51,799 nucleotides of DNA from Antricoccus suffuscus (GTDB lineage Bacteria; Actinomycetota; Actinomycetes; Mycobacteriales; Antricoccaceae), in the NCBI RefSeq assembly GCF_003003235.1, contig NZ_PVUE01000025.1, positions 1 to 51,799 of the forward strand. The letters are read 5' to 3'. Position 1 is the stretch's first letter, and every line of letters begins with the position of its first letter. Shown piece after piece: positions 25,822 to 34,454 of this stretch. A model generated the notes under the pieces. It made no database searches and was not told the DNA's origin. It saw only the letters and a list, made by a program, of their open reading frames with translations. Position numbers and translations under genes: made by a program.

Positions 25822-27294
25822 ATGCCCACGATCAGCGAATTCAAACTGCCGGACATCGGCGAGGGCCTTACCGAGGGCGAGATCGTCAAATGGATGGTCG
25901 CTGTCGGCGACACGGTCACGCTCAACCAGCCCATCGTCGAAGTCGAGACGTCCAAGGTCACGGTCGAACTCCCCTCGCCGTACGCCGGTCTCGTCACGGT
26001 GCTGCACTATCCCGAAGGCGCTACGGTCGAGGTCGGAGCGCCGATCATCGCCATCGACACCGACCCGGACGGTACGGCGCCGGCGACCCCGGACGCCTCC
26101 GAAGGGATGCTGGTCGGGCCCGGGCCAAAGACTGCTTCCACCGCACGACGTGCGCGTCATGGGAAGCCTCCGGGCGTGGCCGAGGCGGTACGAGCGACGA
26201 AAACCGCCGTACACTCGGCGTTTGACCCCCCGCCGTCGATATCCGGCATGCCACCGGCCGTGCCGCCGACCCTCGACGCTCCCGCACATCCGGACTCACA
26301 CGGAGCGGTCAGCACCGACCCCCCGCCGATCGACGCCGCCGTCGATCAGACCGCTCCCACCGACATCAACACCGCGTCCGGCGCCTCAGACGTGCCGGCG
26401 CGCCCCCGGGCAAAGCCACCGGTTCGCAAGTATGCCAAGGATTCCGGCGTCGACCTAGCCGCCTGCACGCCTACCGGACCGGGCAATGTCGTGACTCGCG
26501 CGGACGTTGACAACTACCTGGCGATGTCCGCCGCCGCGGCGTCCTCGCCTGCTGCTGCGACGATCCACGCCGCTCCCGCGGCCGCGACGCCGACCGGCCG
26601 CGAGGAACGCATTCCGGTGAAAGGCATCCGCAAGGCTACCGCGCAGGCGATGGTGAGCAGCGCGTTTACCGCGCCGCATGTCACCGAGTGGATCACGATC
26701 GACGTCACGCCCATGATGAAGCTGCGCAAGAAGCTCGCTGCGGATCCGACGTACTCCGGCGTGAAGTTGAGCCCGCTGGTCTTCGTGGCAAAGGCGGTGC
26801 TGATGGGGCTGCGGAAGTACCCGATGGTCAACTCCGCGTGGGACGAGCCTGCGCAGGAGATTGTCGTCAAGCACTACGCCAATCTCGGCATCGCCGCGGC
26901 CACGCCTCGAGGGCTACTCGTGCCCAACATCAAGGACGCCGACCGATTGTCGCTCCGGGAACTCGCCGATGCGATTGCCACGCTGACAGCCACCGCTCGC
27001 GACGGCGGATCCACTGCGGCCGACCTGTCCGGCGGATCGTTTACCATCACCAACGTCGGAGTCTTCGGCGTCGACATGGGTACGCCGATCATCAACCCCG
27101 GCGAGGCGGCGATCCTCGCGTTCGGCACGATCCGTGAACAGCCGTGGGTGCACAAGGGCAAGGTCAAGGCGCGGCAGGTGACCACGCTCGGGCTGTCGTT
27201 CGATCACCGGATCATTGACGGCGAACTCGGCTCCCACTTCCTCGCCGATGTCGCCGCACTACTCACCGACCCGCGCACCGCGTTCATCATCTAG
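25822..27294 (+). CDS. 2-oxoacid dehydrogenase E2 (dihydrolipoyl acyltransferase)
   Basis: 490 aa. One N-terminal lipoyl domain has its lipoylated lysine at K45 in ETSKVTVE. A Pro/Ala/Thr-rich linker runs from about 85 to 190. A peripheral-subunit-binding domain (VRKYAKDSGVDLAACTPTGPG) follows at about 192-230. The catalytic acyltransferase domain (about 255-490) has the active-site SFDHRIIDGELG near residue 460. AGGAGG lies just upstream of the ATG. The E2 transfers the acyl group from lipoate to CoA; E3 must be encoded elsewhere. Confidence 0.93.
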   Translation: MPTISEFKLPDIGEGLTEGEIVKWMVAVGDTVTLNQPIVEVETSKVTVELPSPYAGLVTVLHYPEGATVEVGAPIIAIDTDPDGTAPATPDASEGMLVGPGPKTASTARRARHGKPPGVAEAVRATKTAVHSAFDPPPSISGMPPAVPPTLDAPAHPDSHGAVSTDPPPIDAAVDQTAPTDINTASGASDVPARPRAKPPVRKYAKDSGVDLAACTPTGPGNVVTRADVDNYLAMSAAAASSPAAATIHAAPAAATPTGREERIPVKGIRKATAQAMVSSAFTAPHVTEWITIDVTPMMKLRKKLAADPTYSGVKLSPLVFVAKAVLMGLRKYPMVNSAWDEPAQEIVVKHYANLGIAAATPRGLLVPNIKDADRLSLRELADAIATLTATARDGGSTAADLSGGSFTITNVGVFGVDMGTPIINPGEAAILAFGTIREQPWVHKGKVKARQVTTLGLSFDHRIIDGELGSHFLADVAALLTDPRTAFII

Positions 27295-27341
27295 CGTCGA
27301 TCCGCAATTGGCCCGCCGGCGTAACGCACGCCCTTCTGACA

Positions 27342-27809
27342 TCACCTCAACGCTCGACCGGCCGCAGCACCGTGATCGACGCCGTTCTCCGGGACGACCA
27401 CAACCGGCCGGTGCGCACGATGCAGGATCCCTCGCGAAATCGATCCGGTGACCAAGTGATTAAGCATGGCGCCAAGTCCTTGCTCTGGCTTGCCGACGAT
27501 GATCATCAGCGCATCACGCTTTTCGCATGCGTCCACCAGCAGCCGCACCGGGCTACCCCGTCGCACGTCGTACGTCCATTTAGTTAGGCCGTGCGCACCA
27601 AGTACCTCCCGCGCGCTCTCTCGCTCGGCCGAAACTTCACGCTCTGCGCAGGCCTCCCAGTCCAGACCATCCGGATCGATCGGGTAGTCGTCGATACTAA
27701 GCACATGAACGATGTTGAGCTCTGCGTCGAGCCGGACGGCGAGCGCCGCGGCGAAGTCAAGCGCGGCGCCGCTGGCAGGGTGCTCGTCGTACCCGACAAC
27801 TATGTTCAC
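27342..27809 (-). CDS. UspA-type universal stress protein
   Basis: 155 aa single Usp domain, beginning NIVVGYDEHPASGAALDFAAALA and ending RAHRPVVVVPE. The ATP-binding signature is only partly conserved (GKPEQGLGAMLNHLVTGSIS does not fit G-2x-G-9x-G-S/T), so nucleotide binding is uncertain. The GTG start has a strong ribosome site (GGAGGAGG). A 7-bp hairpin at 27819-27842 (CTCCCAC/GTGGGAG) overlaps the upstream edge of that site and could affect translation. Confidence 0.88.
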   Translation of the reverse strand: MNIVVGYDEHPASGAALDFAAALAVRLDAELNIVHVLSIDDYPIDPDGLDWEACAEREVSAERESAREVLGAHGLTKWTYDVRRGSPVRLLVDACEKRDALMIIVGKPEQGLGAMLNHLVTGSISRGILHRAHRPVVVVPENGVDHGAAAGRALR

Positions 27810-27992
27810 CGCGTCCTCCTCCCACGAGTGAAGGGGTGGGAGCCATCAGTCCGCAGACAGGCCCGATGGACATCCATCGCTTTTCACAGCGTAACCCCCG
27901 GATCGGAGCTTGAACGTCGCCTGCACGCGCCGATCATGTCGGGTTTCGCCGACGCCATATGCCCAGACGCGACGTTTAGTTGCACCTAGATG

Positions 27993-28631
27993 TCAATCGC
28001 GACCTGGTTGATACCGGTCAGCGTGGATCGCGTCATGTAAGGGTCGTTTCTGCCGCCAGCCCAGCCGTTCAAGATCGGGTTTTTCCTGGACTCGCGACAC
28101 CGGGCCGACGCACAGCCAGGCAACCGGCCGGACTGAGGTGGGTATTCCCAGCAGCTCCTGCAAGAAGCTCTCGCGATAGAAGGAGACCCATCCGATCCCG
28201 AGAGACTCGGCGGTTGCGGCCAGCCAGAGATTCTGGATGCATAGGCAGACCGAGTACAGGCCGGCATCGGCGATCGCGTGGCGCCCGAGGACGTGCGGCC
28301 CGCCGCGGTCGGCATCGTAGGTCACGACGATCCCGAGGGTCGACTCCATAATCCCCTCGACTTTGATGCGCGAGAACGTCTCTCGCCGAGAGGGATCGAG
28401 GCTTTGGTCGAACACTTCGCGTTCGGACTCGACGTGTTGCTGGAACTGTCTTCTCATCTGCCGATCCCTTACGAGGATGAAGTCCCACGGCTGGCTGTGC
28501 CCGACGCTGGGCGCCGCATGAGCGGCCGCAAGGACGCGCTCTAAGGCGTCGGGCTGAATCGGCTCACCGTTGAATTCGCTACGCACGTCGCGGCGCCGAT
28601 AGATGAGGTCGTAAAGATCGGATGATGGCAT
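27993..28631 (-). CDS. bluB: 5,6-dimethylbenzimidazole synthase
   Basis: 212 aa nitroreductase-fold flavoenzyme. BluB cleaves FMN with oxygen to make 5,6-dimethylbenzimidazole, the lower ligand of cobalamin. The N-terminal DLIYRRRDVRSEF, the segment AAPSVGHSQPWDFI and the C-terminal GIGWVSFYRESFLQELLGIP are BluB-like. The assignment is strengthened by the cobalamin riboswitch in its leader. GGGAG lies 4 nt before the ATG. It is not next to other B12 genes. Confidence 0.9.
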   Translation of the reverse strand: MPSSDLYDLIYRRRDVRSEFNGEPIQPDALERVLAAAHAAPSVGHSQPWDFILVRDRQMRRQFQQHVESEREVFDQSLDPSRRETFSRIKVEGIMESTLGIVVTYDADRGGPHVLGRHAIADAGLYSVCLCIQNLWLAATAESLGIGWVSFYRESFLQELLGIPTSVRPVAWLCVGPVSRVQEKPDLERLGWRQKRPLHDAIHADRYQPGRD

Positions 28632-28679
28632 GTGGCTCCCGACAGTTATCCGCGTGATCGCAGCGAAGCGATGCGCGCG

Positions 28680-28866
28680 GCGGTGGAGCGAGGCCGGTCT
28701 TCGGACTTCCCGTCAACGTCAGTCGATCGCCTTCCCAAGTCCGAATCGGACTCAGTGGCTGCGCAAGCGCGAGATCGATGACTCCGGGTCACCGCAGCGG
28801 GCCCTGTGCCGGAGTCTCACCGGCTTCCCGATTCTCTCCGTTAGGAGCACCTCGCAGGCTTTGCCG
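28680..28866 (-). promoter_or_regulatory. Cobalamin riboswitch controlling bluB
   Basis: Read on the minus strand, the leader contains GGGAAGCCGGTGAGACTCCG (about 28828-28809), then CAGGGCCCGC and GCGGTGA. The B12-box region GTCCGAAGACCGGCC follows at about 28706-28692. These are the conserved core elements of the cobalamin riboswitch in the right order. The bluB start is about 60 nt after the B12 box. A stem-loop (ATCGC/GCGAT with flanking CGCG) and then GGGAG-CCAC-ATG lie in between, which suggests translational control. A -10 element TAGAGT at 28878-28873, inside GGGTA-CTC-TACCC, puts the transcript start near 28866. Confidence 0.88.
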
Positions 28867-29071
28867 CTGGGTACTCTACCCGGAGACCGGTCAGCAAGCG
28901 CGCGACGAGTTCCTGGGGTCGGCCGGACGTACGCCGATCCCGAGTCGTCGCCAGGGCTGCTTTTGCCGACGATCAAGCCAGAAGAAGCGGTCGACAAGGG
29001 GTGCTTGCGGGGCGCTAGAGTCGGGTATGCACGGTCAAGGGGGATCGACGCAACTGACGAAAGGTACTCGC

Positions 29072-29950
29072 ATGCCGCTGTCTGACAAGCCACTCGAGAA
29101 GAAGTACGCCGACGTACTGGGACAACGGATGGCGTACGCCGAAGCCGGTACCGGCGACCCGATCGTGTTTCTGCATGGCAACCCGACCTCGTCGTACCTC
29201 TGGCGCAACGTCATCCCGCATCTGCAGTCACAGGGCCGGTGCATCGCGCCGGACCTGATCGGCATGGGCGACTCGGACAAGCTCCCGGACTCGGCGCCGG
29301 GCAGTTATCGTTTCGTCGACCATCGCCGTTACCTCGATGCCCTACTCGAGCAGCTCGGCGTGACCGAACGCGTCACTCTGGTCATCCACGACTGGGGCTC
29401 GGCGCTCGGGTTTGACTGGGCTAACCGTCATCGCGACGCGGTCAAGGGAATCGCCTATATGGAGGCGATCGTCCGCGAGGTCACCTGGGCAGACTGGCCA
29501 GAGGCCGCCCGCGGCATCTTCCAAGGATTCCGCTCCGACGCGGGCGAGAAGCTGATCATCGAGAAAAACATGTTCGTCGAGCGGGTGCTGCCTGCCTCGG
29601 TCCTGCGGACACTCACCGATGCCGAGATGGACGTCTACCGGGCGCCGTATGTGAATCCGGGCGAGGATCGCCGACCGACGCTGACGTGGCCGCGGGAAAT
29701 CCCGATCGAAGGCGAGCCATCCGACGTGTGCGCGATCGTGGGCGACTACAGCTCTTGGCTCGCGTCGAGCGAGGTACCCAAGCTCTTTGTGAACGCCGAC
29801 CCCGGGTCGATCCTGACCGGGCCGCAGCGGGAGTTCGCCCGCACCTGGCCCAACCAGCGCGAAGTCACCGTCGCCGGCAACCACTTCATCCAGGAAGACT
29901 CCCCAGATGAGATCGGGGCGGCGATCGCCGACTGGTACGCCGGCCTCTAG
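29072..29950 (+). CDS. Haloalkane dehalogenase, LinB-like (HLD-II)
   Basis: 292 aa alpha/beta-hydrolase that replaces a halogen with hydroxyl by a covalent aspartyl intermediate. The residues line up with LinB one position earlier: halide-binding N37 and W108, nucleophile D107 (VIHDWGS), acid E131 (IAYMEAI) and base H271 ([14 protein letters not shown]). No signal peptide. I chose ATG 29072 because it matches the LinB N-terminus and has AAAGG upstream. An in-frame ATG at 29027 lies about 6 nt after TAGAGT and could be a leaderless start adding 15 residues. Natural substrates are unknown. Confidence 0.93.
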   Translation: MPLSDKPLEKKYADVLGQRMAYAEAGTGDPIVFLHGNPTSSYLWRNVIPHLQSQGRCIAPDLIGMGDSDKLPDSAPGSYRFVDHRRYLDALLEQLGVTERVTLVIHDWGSALGFDWANRHRDAVKGIAYMEAIVREVTWADWPEAARGIFQGFRSDAGEKLIIEKNMFVERVLPASVLRTLTDAEMDVYRAPYVNPGEDRRPTLTWPREIPIEGEPSDVCAIVGDYSSWLASSEVPKLFVNADPGSILTGPQREFARTWPNQREVTVAGNHFIQEDSPDEIGAAIADWYAGL

Positions 29951-29967
29951 AACGGCCTCGAGCCGTT
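29951..29967. terminator. Short hairpin between convergent genes
   Basis: AACGGC-CTCGA-GCCGTT is a perfect 6-bp stem immediately after the dehalogenase stop, between convergent genes. No strong T-run follows on either strand, so terminator function is tentative. Confidence 0.45.
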
Positions 29968-30028
29968 AGGCAGCTACCGCTTTCTTGTCGGACGACGCGT
30001 TGCGGGTGTGACGAAGCGTCGACAGCGG

Positions 30029-31345
30029 TCAGGAGACGCCGCGAAGCAGCGCGTCACGGTGATCGGGGTGCGCGATCGCGACCAGCCGCTCGATCCGCTG
30101 TTCGATCGTCGCGGCCCGCAGGTCGGCGACGCCGTACTCGGTGACAAACAAGTCAGCGTTGGAGCGCGGCGTCGTGACGATGCCGGTCGCGATGCGCGAG
30201 ACGATCCGCGACAGTTTGCCTTTGGCGGCGGTGGCGGGAAACGCAATCACCGACCGGCCGCGTTCTGAGGACATCGCGGCCTGCGTGAAGTCGACCTGCC
30301 CGCCGACGCCGCCGGCGTACTTATCGCCCATCATCTCGGCGTTGACCTGACCGGTGAGGTCCATCTCGATCGCACTGTTGATCGCCCACAGGTCTGGAAA
30401 CTGAGCCAATACGGCAGGCGAGTGAGTGTGCTCCAGGGACCGCACGCCGAGGGCCTTGTTCTGGTGCGCCCATTTCACGAGCCGTTCGGTGCCAAATGCG
30501 AGGCCGGTCGTCGTAACGCCAGTATCAATTGGCTTGCGCGCATTGGTCACCACGCCCGCTTCAATCAGGTCGACTACCGTATCGCCGATCATCCCGGAGT
30601 GGATGCCTAGGTCGCGCCTGTCTGTCAGCGCCGCGCAGAGCGCCTCCGGGATCGCGCCGATCCCCAGTTGCAGCGTCGCGCCATCCGGGATGAGCTCGGC
30701 GACATTGCGCGCGACCGCAGACGCTTCTGGGCTCGGCGTACCCGCGGGCCACTCCAGCAACGGTACGTCGGTGTGTACGACGTAGTCGATATCGCTCAAC
30801 GGCACGAGAGTGTCGCCGTATGTGAACGGCACGTGCGGATTGATCTCCGCGACGACCGTGCGCGCGGCGCGGATCGTCTCGCGCATGAAGTCCGCGAGTA
30901 GACCGGTTGAGCACATTCCGTCGGCATTAGGTTCGCTGAGCTGAATAAACACGACGTCCGCATGCAGATGCCCCGAGTTGAACAGAGCCGGCAACGTCGA
31001 CAGCCGGATCGGCATCGTCTCGACGACACCCTGGCGGCTCAGTTTCGATGTGTCACCGAGACCGCCGAGACCGAAGTAGCGAAACGTGTCGACGTACTCG
31101 GCCTTCAGCGTCTCGCCCTTGAGTACGCCGAGGAAGATCGAGAGCCGGTCTTGGCCGTTATTGCTGAGCTCTTGGCGCTGCGCGACTAGGGCGTGCGTCA
31201 GCGTGATCGGCTCGGCGGCGCCCTGCCCCCAGACGAGCGTGTCGCCTGGCCGTATGACGCCACTCAGGTCCGGAGCCACCGAGTCGAGCGGGACGGGCCG
31301 GTCACTGGTCGGCTTGTTACGGCGTTCGAACGTCGTGCTGGCCAT
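30029..31345 (-). CDS. Acetyl-CoA hydrolase/CoA-transferase family protein
   Basis: 438 aa, full length for the acetyl-CoA hydrolase / 4-hydroxybutyrate CoA-transferase family. Segments include LQLGIGAIPEALCAAL, GIHSGMIGDTVVDLIEAGVVTNARK and the C-terminal GGVGGQVDFTQAA, plus TEYGVADLRAATIEQRIERLVAIAHPDHR. The enzyme moves CoA between short acids or hydrolyses acetyl-CoA through a glutamyl-CoA intermediate. I chose ATG 31345, which has GGAAG upstream; a TTG precedes it by one codon. It lies downstream of a UspA gene on the same strand, separated by a strong hairpin. Confidence 0.9.
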   Translation of the reverse strand: MASTTFERRNKPTSDRPVPLDSVAPDLSGVIRPGDTLVWGQGAAEPITLTHALVAQRQELSNNGQDRLSIFLGVLKGETLKAEYVDTFRYFGLGGLGDTSKLSRQGVVETMPIRLSTLPALFNSGHLHADVVFIQLSEPNADGMCSTGLLADFMRETIRAARTVVAEINPHVPFTYGDTLVPLSDIDYVVHTDVPLLEWPAGTPSPEASAVARNVAELIPDGATLQLGIGAIPEALCAALTDRRDLGIHSGMIGDTVVDLIEAGVVTNARKPIDTGVTTTGLAFGTERLVKWAHQNKALGVRSLEHTHSPAVLAQFPDLWAINSAIEMDLTGQVNAEMMGDKYAGGVGGQVDFTQAAMSSERGRSVIAFPATAAKGKLSRIVSRIATGIVTTPRSNADLFVTEYGVADLRAATIEQRIERLVAIAHPDHRDALLRGVS

Positions 31346-31372
31346 CAATCGTTACTTCCATTCGGTCCTAAG

Positions 31373-31411
31373 CTGGAAAGTTTGATGCGCTGAACGCATC
31401 AAACCTTCCAG
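31373..31411 (-). terminator. 17-bp hairpin after the UspA gene
   Basis: CTGGAAAGTTTGATGCG (31373-31389) pairs with CGCATCAAACCTTCCAG (31395-31411) with one mismatch and a 5-nt loop. It begins 15 nt after the UspA stop and ends 27 nt before the CoA-hydrolase ATG. There is no T-run, so it would be a non-canonical actinobacterial terminator. It could instead be an attenuator or an operator. Confidence 0.55.
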
Positions 31412-31426
31412 TTAAATCTCTAGCTA

Positions 31427-31864
31427 TTACGATTCGTCTCGCTCGCGGGTTACGACGACTGGGCAGCGCGCATGCGCGACAACATGTGAGCTGACCGAAC
31501 CGAGTACGGCGCCGACAAAGCCACCGTGGCCGCGCGAGCCGACGACGACGAGCTCGGCGCCCTTGGACGCCTCGACCAAGACGTCGGCCGGATGGCCCTG
31601 GACGTTTTTCTTGGTCACCACGGCGCCGCTATCACCTATGGCTTCGCTCAGAGCGGCGTCGAGGATCTCATGGGAGTTCGATTCCCAATCGACTGTTTCG
31701 ACGGCCCCCATCGCAACCCCGAACGACACTGGGACGCTCCAACAGATGATCGCCTCGACCGAAGCGCCGGTCAGAGCCGCCTGCGCGACCGCCCACTTAA
31801 TTGCATCGACTGAGGCTCCCGAACCGTCTACCCCGACAACGATCCGTCCGCTACCCTGCGCCAT
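31427..31864 (-). CDS. UspA-type universal stress protein
   Basis: 145 aa single Usp domain (IVVGVDGSGASVDAIKWAVAQA). It has an intact ATP-binding signature G-2x-G-9x-G-S in VVVGSRGHGGFVGAVLGSVS, so it is probably an ATP-binding member. GGGAG lies 5 nt before the ATG. It is about 120 bp downstream of the histidine kinase gene on the same strand, but no function links the two. Confidence 0.92.
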   Translation of the reverse strand: MAQGSGRIVVGVDGSGASVDAIKWAVAQAALTGASVEAIICWSVPVSFGVAMGAVETVDWESNSHEILDAALSEAIGDSGAVVTKKNVQGHPADVLVEASKGAELVVVGSRGHGGFVGAVLGSVSSHVVAHARCPVVVTRERDES

Positions 31865-31983
31865 CGCGACTCCCTAGGAAGGTGATATCTACTTTGCTGA
31901 CCCTATGTGGCATGGGCTCCGTCGCCGGAGACCGGGTAGACGGCACCGCGATAGTGGCCACCCGACTCACGAATTCGATCGGC

Positions 31984-33369
31984 TCAGTCGATGGGGAGGG
32001 TCAGCCGGAACCTGCAGTAACCTTCCGGCGACTCGGTCGCAGTCAACGTGCCGCCGTGCGCCCGCGTGTACTCCGTGGCGATGGCCAGGCCCAGCCCGCT
32101 GTTACCGCTGCCGCGAGAGCGACTGTCGTCGAGGCGCACAAACCGTTCAAAGATCCTGGTCCGCTCATCAACGGGCACCACCGGGCCGTCATTGTCGATG
32201 TCAACGACGGCGGTCGTGCCGTCCGCGGCAACGGTGACCCAAATTCGCGACATAGCGTGCCGGCCGGCGTTATCGAGCAGATTACTGATCACTTGTTCGA
32301 TCCGCGGCCCGTCGCAATGGAGCCTGATTGGCACTGCGCGCACCACGATCGTATGGACCGAGGCGCCACGGATTCGGCCTACTTCGGTTTCGACGATATC
32401 GTCGAGATCTTGTTCCGTTCGCCGTATTTGCACGCCGCGATCGTCCGCCTTTGCCAGCACCAGCAAGTCGTCTACGAGATCTTTCATGCGCTCAGTCTGG
32501 GAGGTAAGGACCGGCTGCATGTCACGCCAGGTCTGCCCCGAGGTGTCGGCGATCGCGATTTCGAGCGTCGCGCCCAGCGTCGCAAGTGGGCTGCGCAACT
32601 CGTGGCTCGCGTCCGCTGCAAAACGGCGCTGGGCCGCATCAGATTCCTCGAGGCGAGCCAGCATTTCATTCATTGTCTGTGCCAGCCGGGCGATTTCGTC
32701 TGCGGTCCGCGGTACGCCGATGCGTTGGCTGAGACTGGCGCGCCGCACCCCGTCGACTTGCTCACGTATCCGTTCGACCTCCCTCAACGCTCGGCCCACG
32801 AGAAACCACGTGACGGCCGCAACGAGACCAACGAGCACCGGGAATCCAACGAGAAGGTAGAGCCCTGCGGTGCGCACCGACGCGGTTTGCACATCGACGT
32901 CGGCCTGCACATTGACCGCATAGTCCATACCGTGATTGACGAAGCCCACCGACGTGACAATGCTCGGATCTTCGTGTTCGGAGATCTGCGCCGAGTCCGC
33001 CGGATAGGTCACCGTTTTGCCGGGCGGCGCGAGGGTCGAGACCAGCGACCGAGTGCGGTATTCGGCGTGCCCGGCCGCAACCACCACGCCGTCGGCTCGG
33101 ACGATCTGGATCTCAAGACCTTTGTGCCTCAGGTCTTTTGGCAGGCTGTCGGTCGGACTGATCTCTTGGTTGTCGTATCGCGAAGCAATATCTTTTGCCG
33201 TCGTCGATGCGGAATTGGTCGCGTCGTTGATGAGAGCTTGCTGCAGGAAGACGAGCAGCAATGCACCTCCCCCCAGCAGTGCGACAAGTACGACGGAGGC
33301 CGCGACCAACGTCGCCCGTTTACGCACGCCCCAACGGCGCATGCGCGCGCGCATTCGCATCAACAGCAC
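31984..33369 (-). CDS. Sensor histidine kinase (HAMP-HisKA-HATPase), orphan
   Basis: About 461 aa. Membrane helix 1 is at about 20-42, an extracytoplasmic sensor region at 43-165 and helix 2 at 168-190. A HAMP linker follows. The phosphoacceptor is in RRFAADASHELRSPLATLG (near 250). The N-box is NLLDNAGRHA and the G-box GNSGLGLAIATEYTRAHGG. The response regulator that normally lies next to such a kinase is absent on both sides. Several starts are possible (GTG 33369, TTG 33363, ATG 33360) with GGAGG upstream. Confidence 0.92.
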   Translation of the reverse strand: MLLMRMRARMRRWGVRKRATLVAASVVLVALLGGGALLLVFLQQALINDATNSASTTAKDIASRYDNQEISPTDSLPKDLRHKGLEIQIVRADGVVVAAGHAEYRTRSLVSTLAPPGKTVTYPADSAQISEHEDPSIVTSVGFVNHGMDYAVNVQADVDVQTASVRTAGLYLLVGFPVLVGLVAAVTWFLVGRALREVERIREQVDGVRRASLSQRIGVPRTADEIARLAQTMNEMLARLEESDAAQRRFAADASHELRSPLATLGATLEIAIADTSGQTWRDMQPVLTSQTERMKDLVDDLLVLAKADDRGVQIRRTEQDLDDIVETEVGRIRGASVHTIVVRAVPIRLHCDGPRIEQVISNLLDNAGRHAMSRIWVTVAADGTTAVVDIDNDGPVVPVDERTRIFERFVRLDDSRSRGSGNSGLGLAIATEYTRAHGGTLTATESPEGYCRFRLTLPID

Positions 33370-33554
33370 ACCACCTCCACTCCATCAGACGCTACCGTGC
33401 CCCACACATTCGCGAAGCGCAGTCGGCCTATTGGCCGTCGCCACGAGCCAGACCTGAGATCAGCCTGAGTGCACCACTTCGGAACAGTGCCATGAACGGG
33501 TCGCAGCGTGTTAACTGAGTGCACTGCGTTAATTGCGCTGCACAAGGGGGCACC

Positions 33555-34454
33555 ATGACCGTCGCAAGGTCCGTCGTACGCTCATCGACTCCGACGCTTG
33601 AGGTCGCGGACCAGGCAACAACACAGTCCCGCTTCAGCGTGGTCGTCCCCGCCTACAACGAAGAGCACTTCCTCGGCGCGTGCCTCGATTCTCTTGCGGC
33701 GCAGGATTTTCCCGGCGACGTCGAGATCATCGTGGTCGACAACAACAGCACCGATGCCACCGCTGCCGTCGCCACCCGCCCCGGGGTCACCGTCATTTCC
33801 GAGCCTAAGCAGGGAGTGTGTGCCGCGCGTCAGGCCGGCACGGCGGCCGCCACCGGCGAGATCGTCGTGTCCACCGATGCGGACACGACATTTCGATCCG
33901 ATTGGCTCTCAACCATCGACCGATCGTTCCGCGAACAGCCGGACCTGACCGCCGTGGCCGGTCCTCCGCACTGGGTCGACGCGCCACGGTGGGGCCGCGT
34001 CTACGAACGCGCCTTTTTCGGACTTATACAGGGCTTCTACCGACTCACCGGACGGGTCGCATACGTCTCGGCGGCCAACATCGCATTCCGACGTAACGCG
34101 TGGAGAGGGTACGACGTACGCCTCACACAAGGCGGCGATGAGCTCGATCTGCTGCGCCAACTGCACGAGCACGGCACCGTCGTCTATAACCACCGCAACG
34201 CCGTACTTACCTCTGCACGACGGATGGATCGCGGCTTCCTCTACAACGTCTTCGTCACCTGCTTTTACTACTACCTACTCGGTTATGCGACCAATCGACT
34301 GTTGGGACGTACGGCGATCGGAATGGCCCCGTCGTTTCGCACCGAGCCTCGCCGCTCGCCCCGGCGCGGCGACAGCTGGACGTGGCGACGTCGGACCGCA
34401 ATCGCGCTTGTAGTCACTGGTCTGGCATGGATCGGCTGGACACTTCTGCTATGA
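33555..34454 (+). CDS. Family 2 glycosyltransferase
   Basis: 299 aa GT-A fold enzyme (FSVVVPAYNEEHFLGACLDSL, VDNNSTDAT, STDADTTFRSDWL). It ends with one hydrophobic C-terminal helix (TAIALVVTGLAWIGWTLLL), which suggests membrane attachment. The ATG at 33555 is chosen for its AAGGGGG ribosome site. Its TGA overlaps the deacetylase ATG (ATGA at 34451-34454), so the two act together. An extracellular or lipid-linked glycan product is likely but unidentified. Confidence 0.9.
   Translation: MTVARSVVRSSTPTLEVADQATTQSRFSVVVPAYNEEHFLGACLDSLAAQDFPGDVEIIVVDNNSTDATAAVATRPGVTVISEPKQGVCAARQAGTAAATGEIVVSTDADTTFRSDWLSTIDRSFREQPDLTAVAGPPHWVDAPRWGRVYERAFFGLIQGFYRLTGRVAYVSAANIAFRRNAWRGYDVRLTQGGDELDLLRQLHEHGTVVYNHRNAVLTSARRMDRGFLYNVFVTCFYYYLLGYATNRLLGRTAIGMAPSFRTEPRRSPRRGDSWTWRRRTAIALVVTGLAWIGWTLLL

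Noticed and set aside
27831-27860. DosR-type box upstream of the UspA gene
   Set aside because: GGGAG and AGTCC are present, but their spacing does not match the GGGACT-N-AGTCCC pattern, and no other DosR site was seen.
28778-29071. N-terminal extension of the dehalogenase frame
   Set aside because: This part overlaps the bluB riboswitch and promoter region on the other strand, and the LinB family begins at the residue encoded near 29072.
31801-33468. Long plus-strand frame (555 codons) opposite the histidine kinase
   Set aside because: It is antisense to a kinase with every expected motif, has no recognisable domain, and arises from high-GC codon bias.
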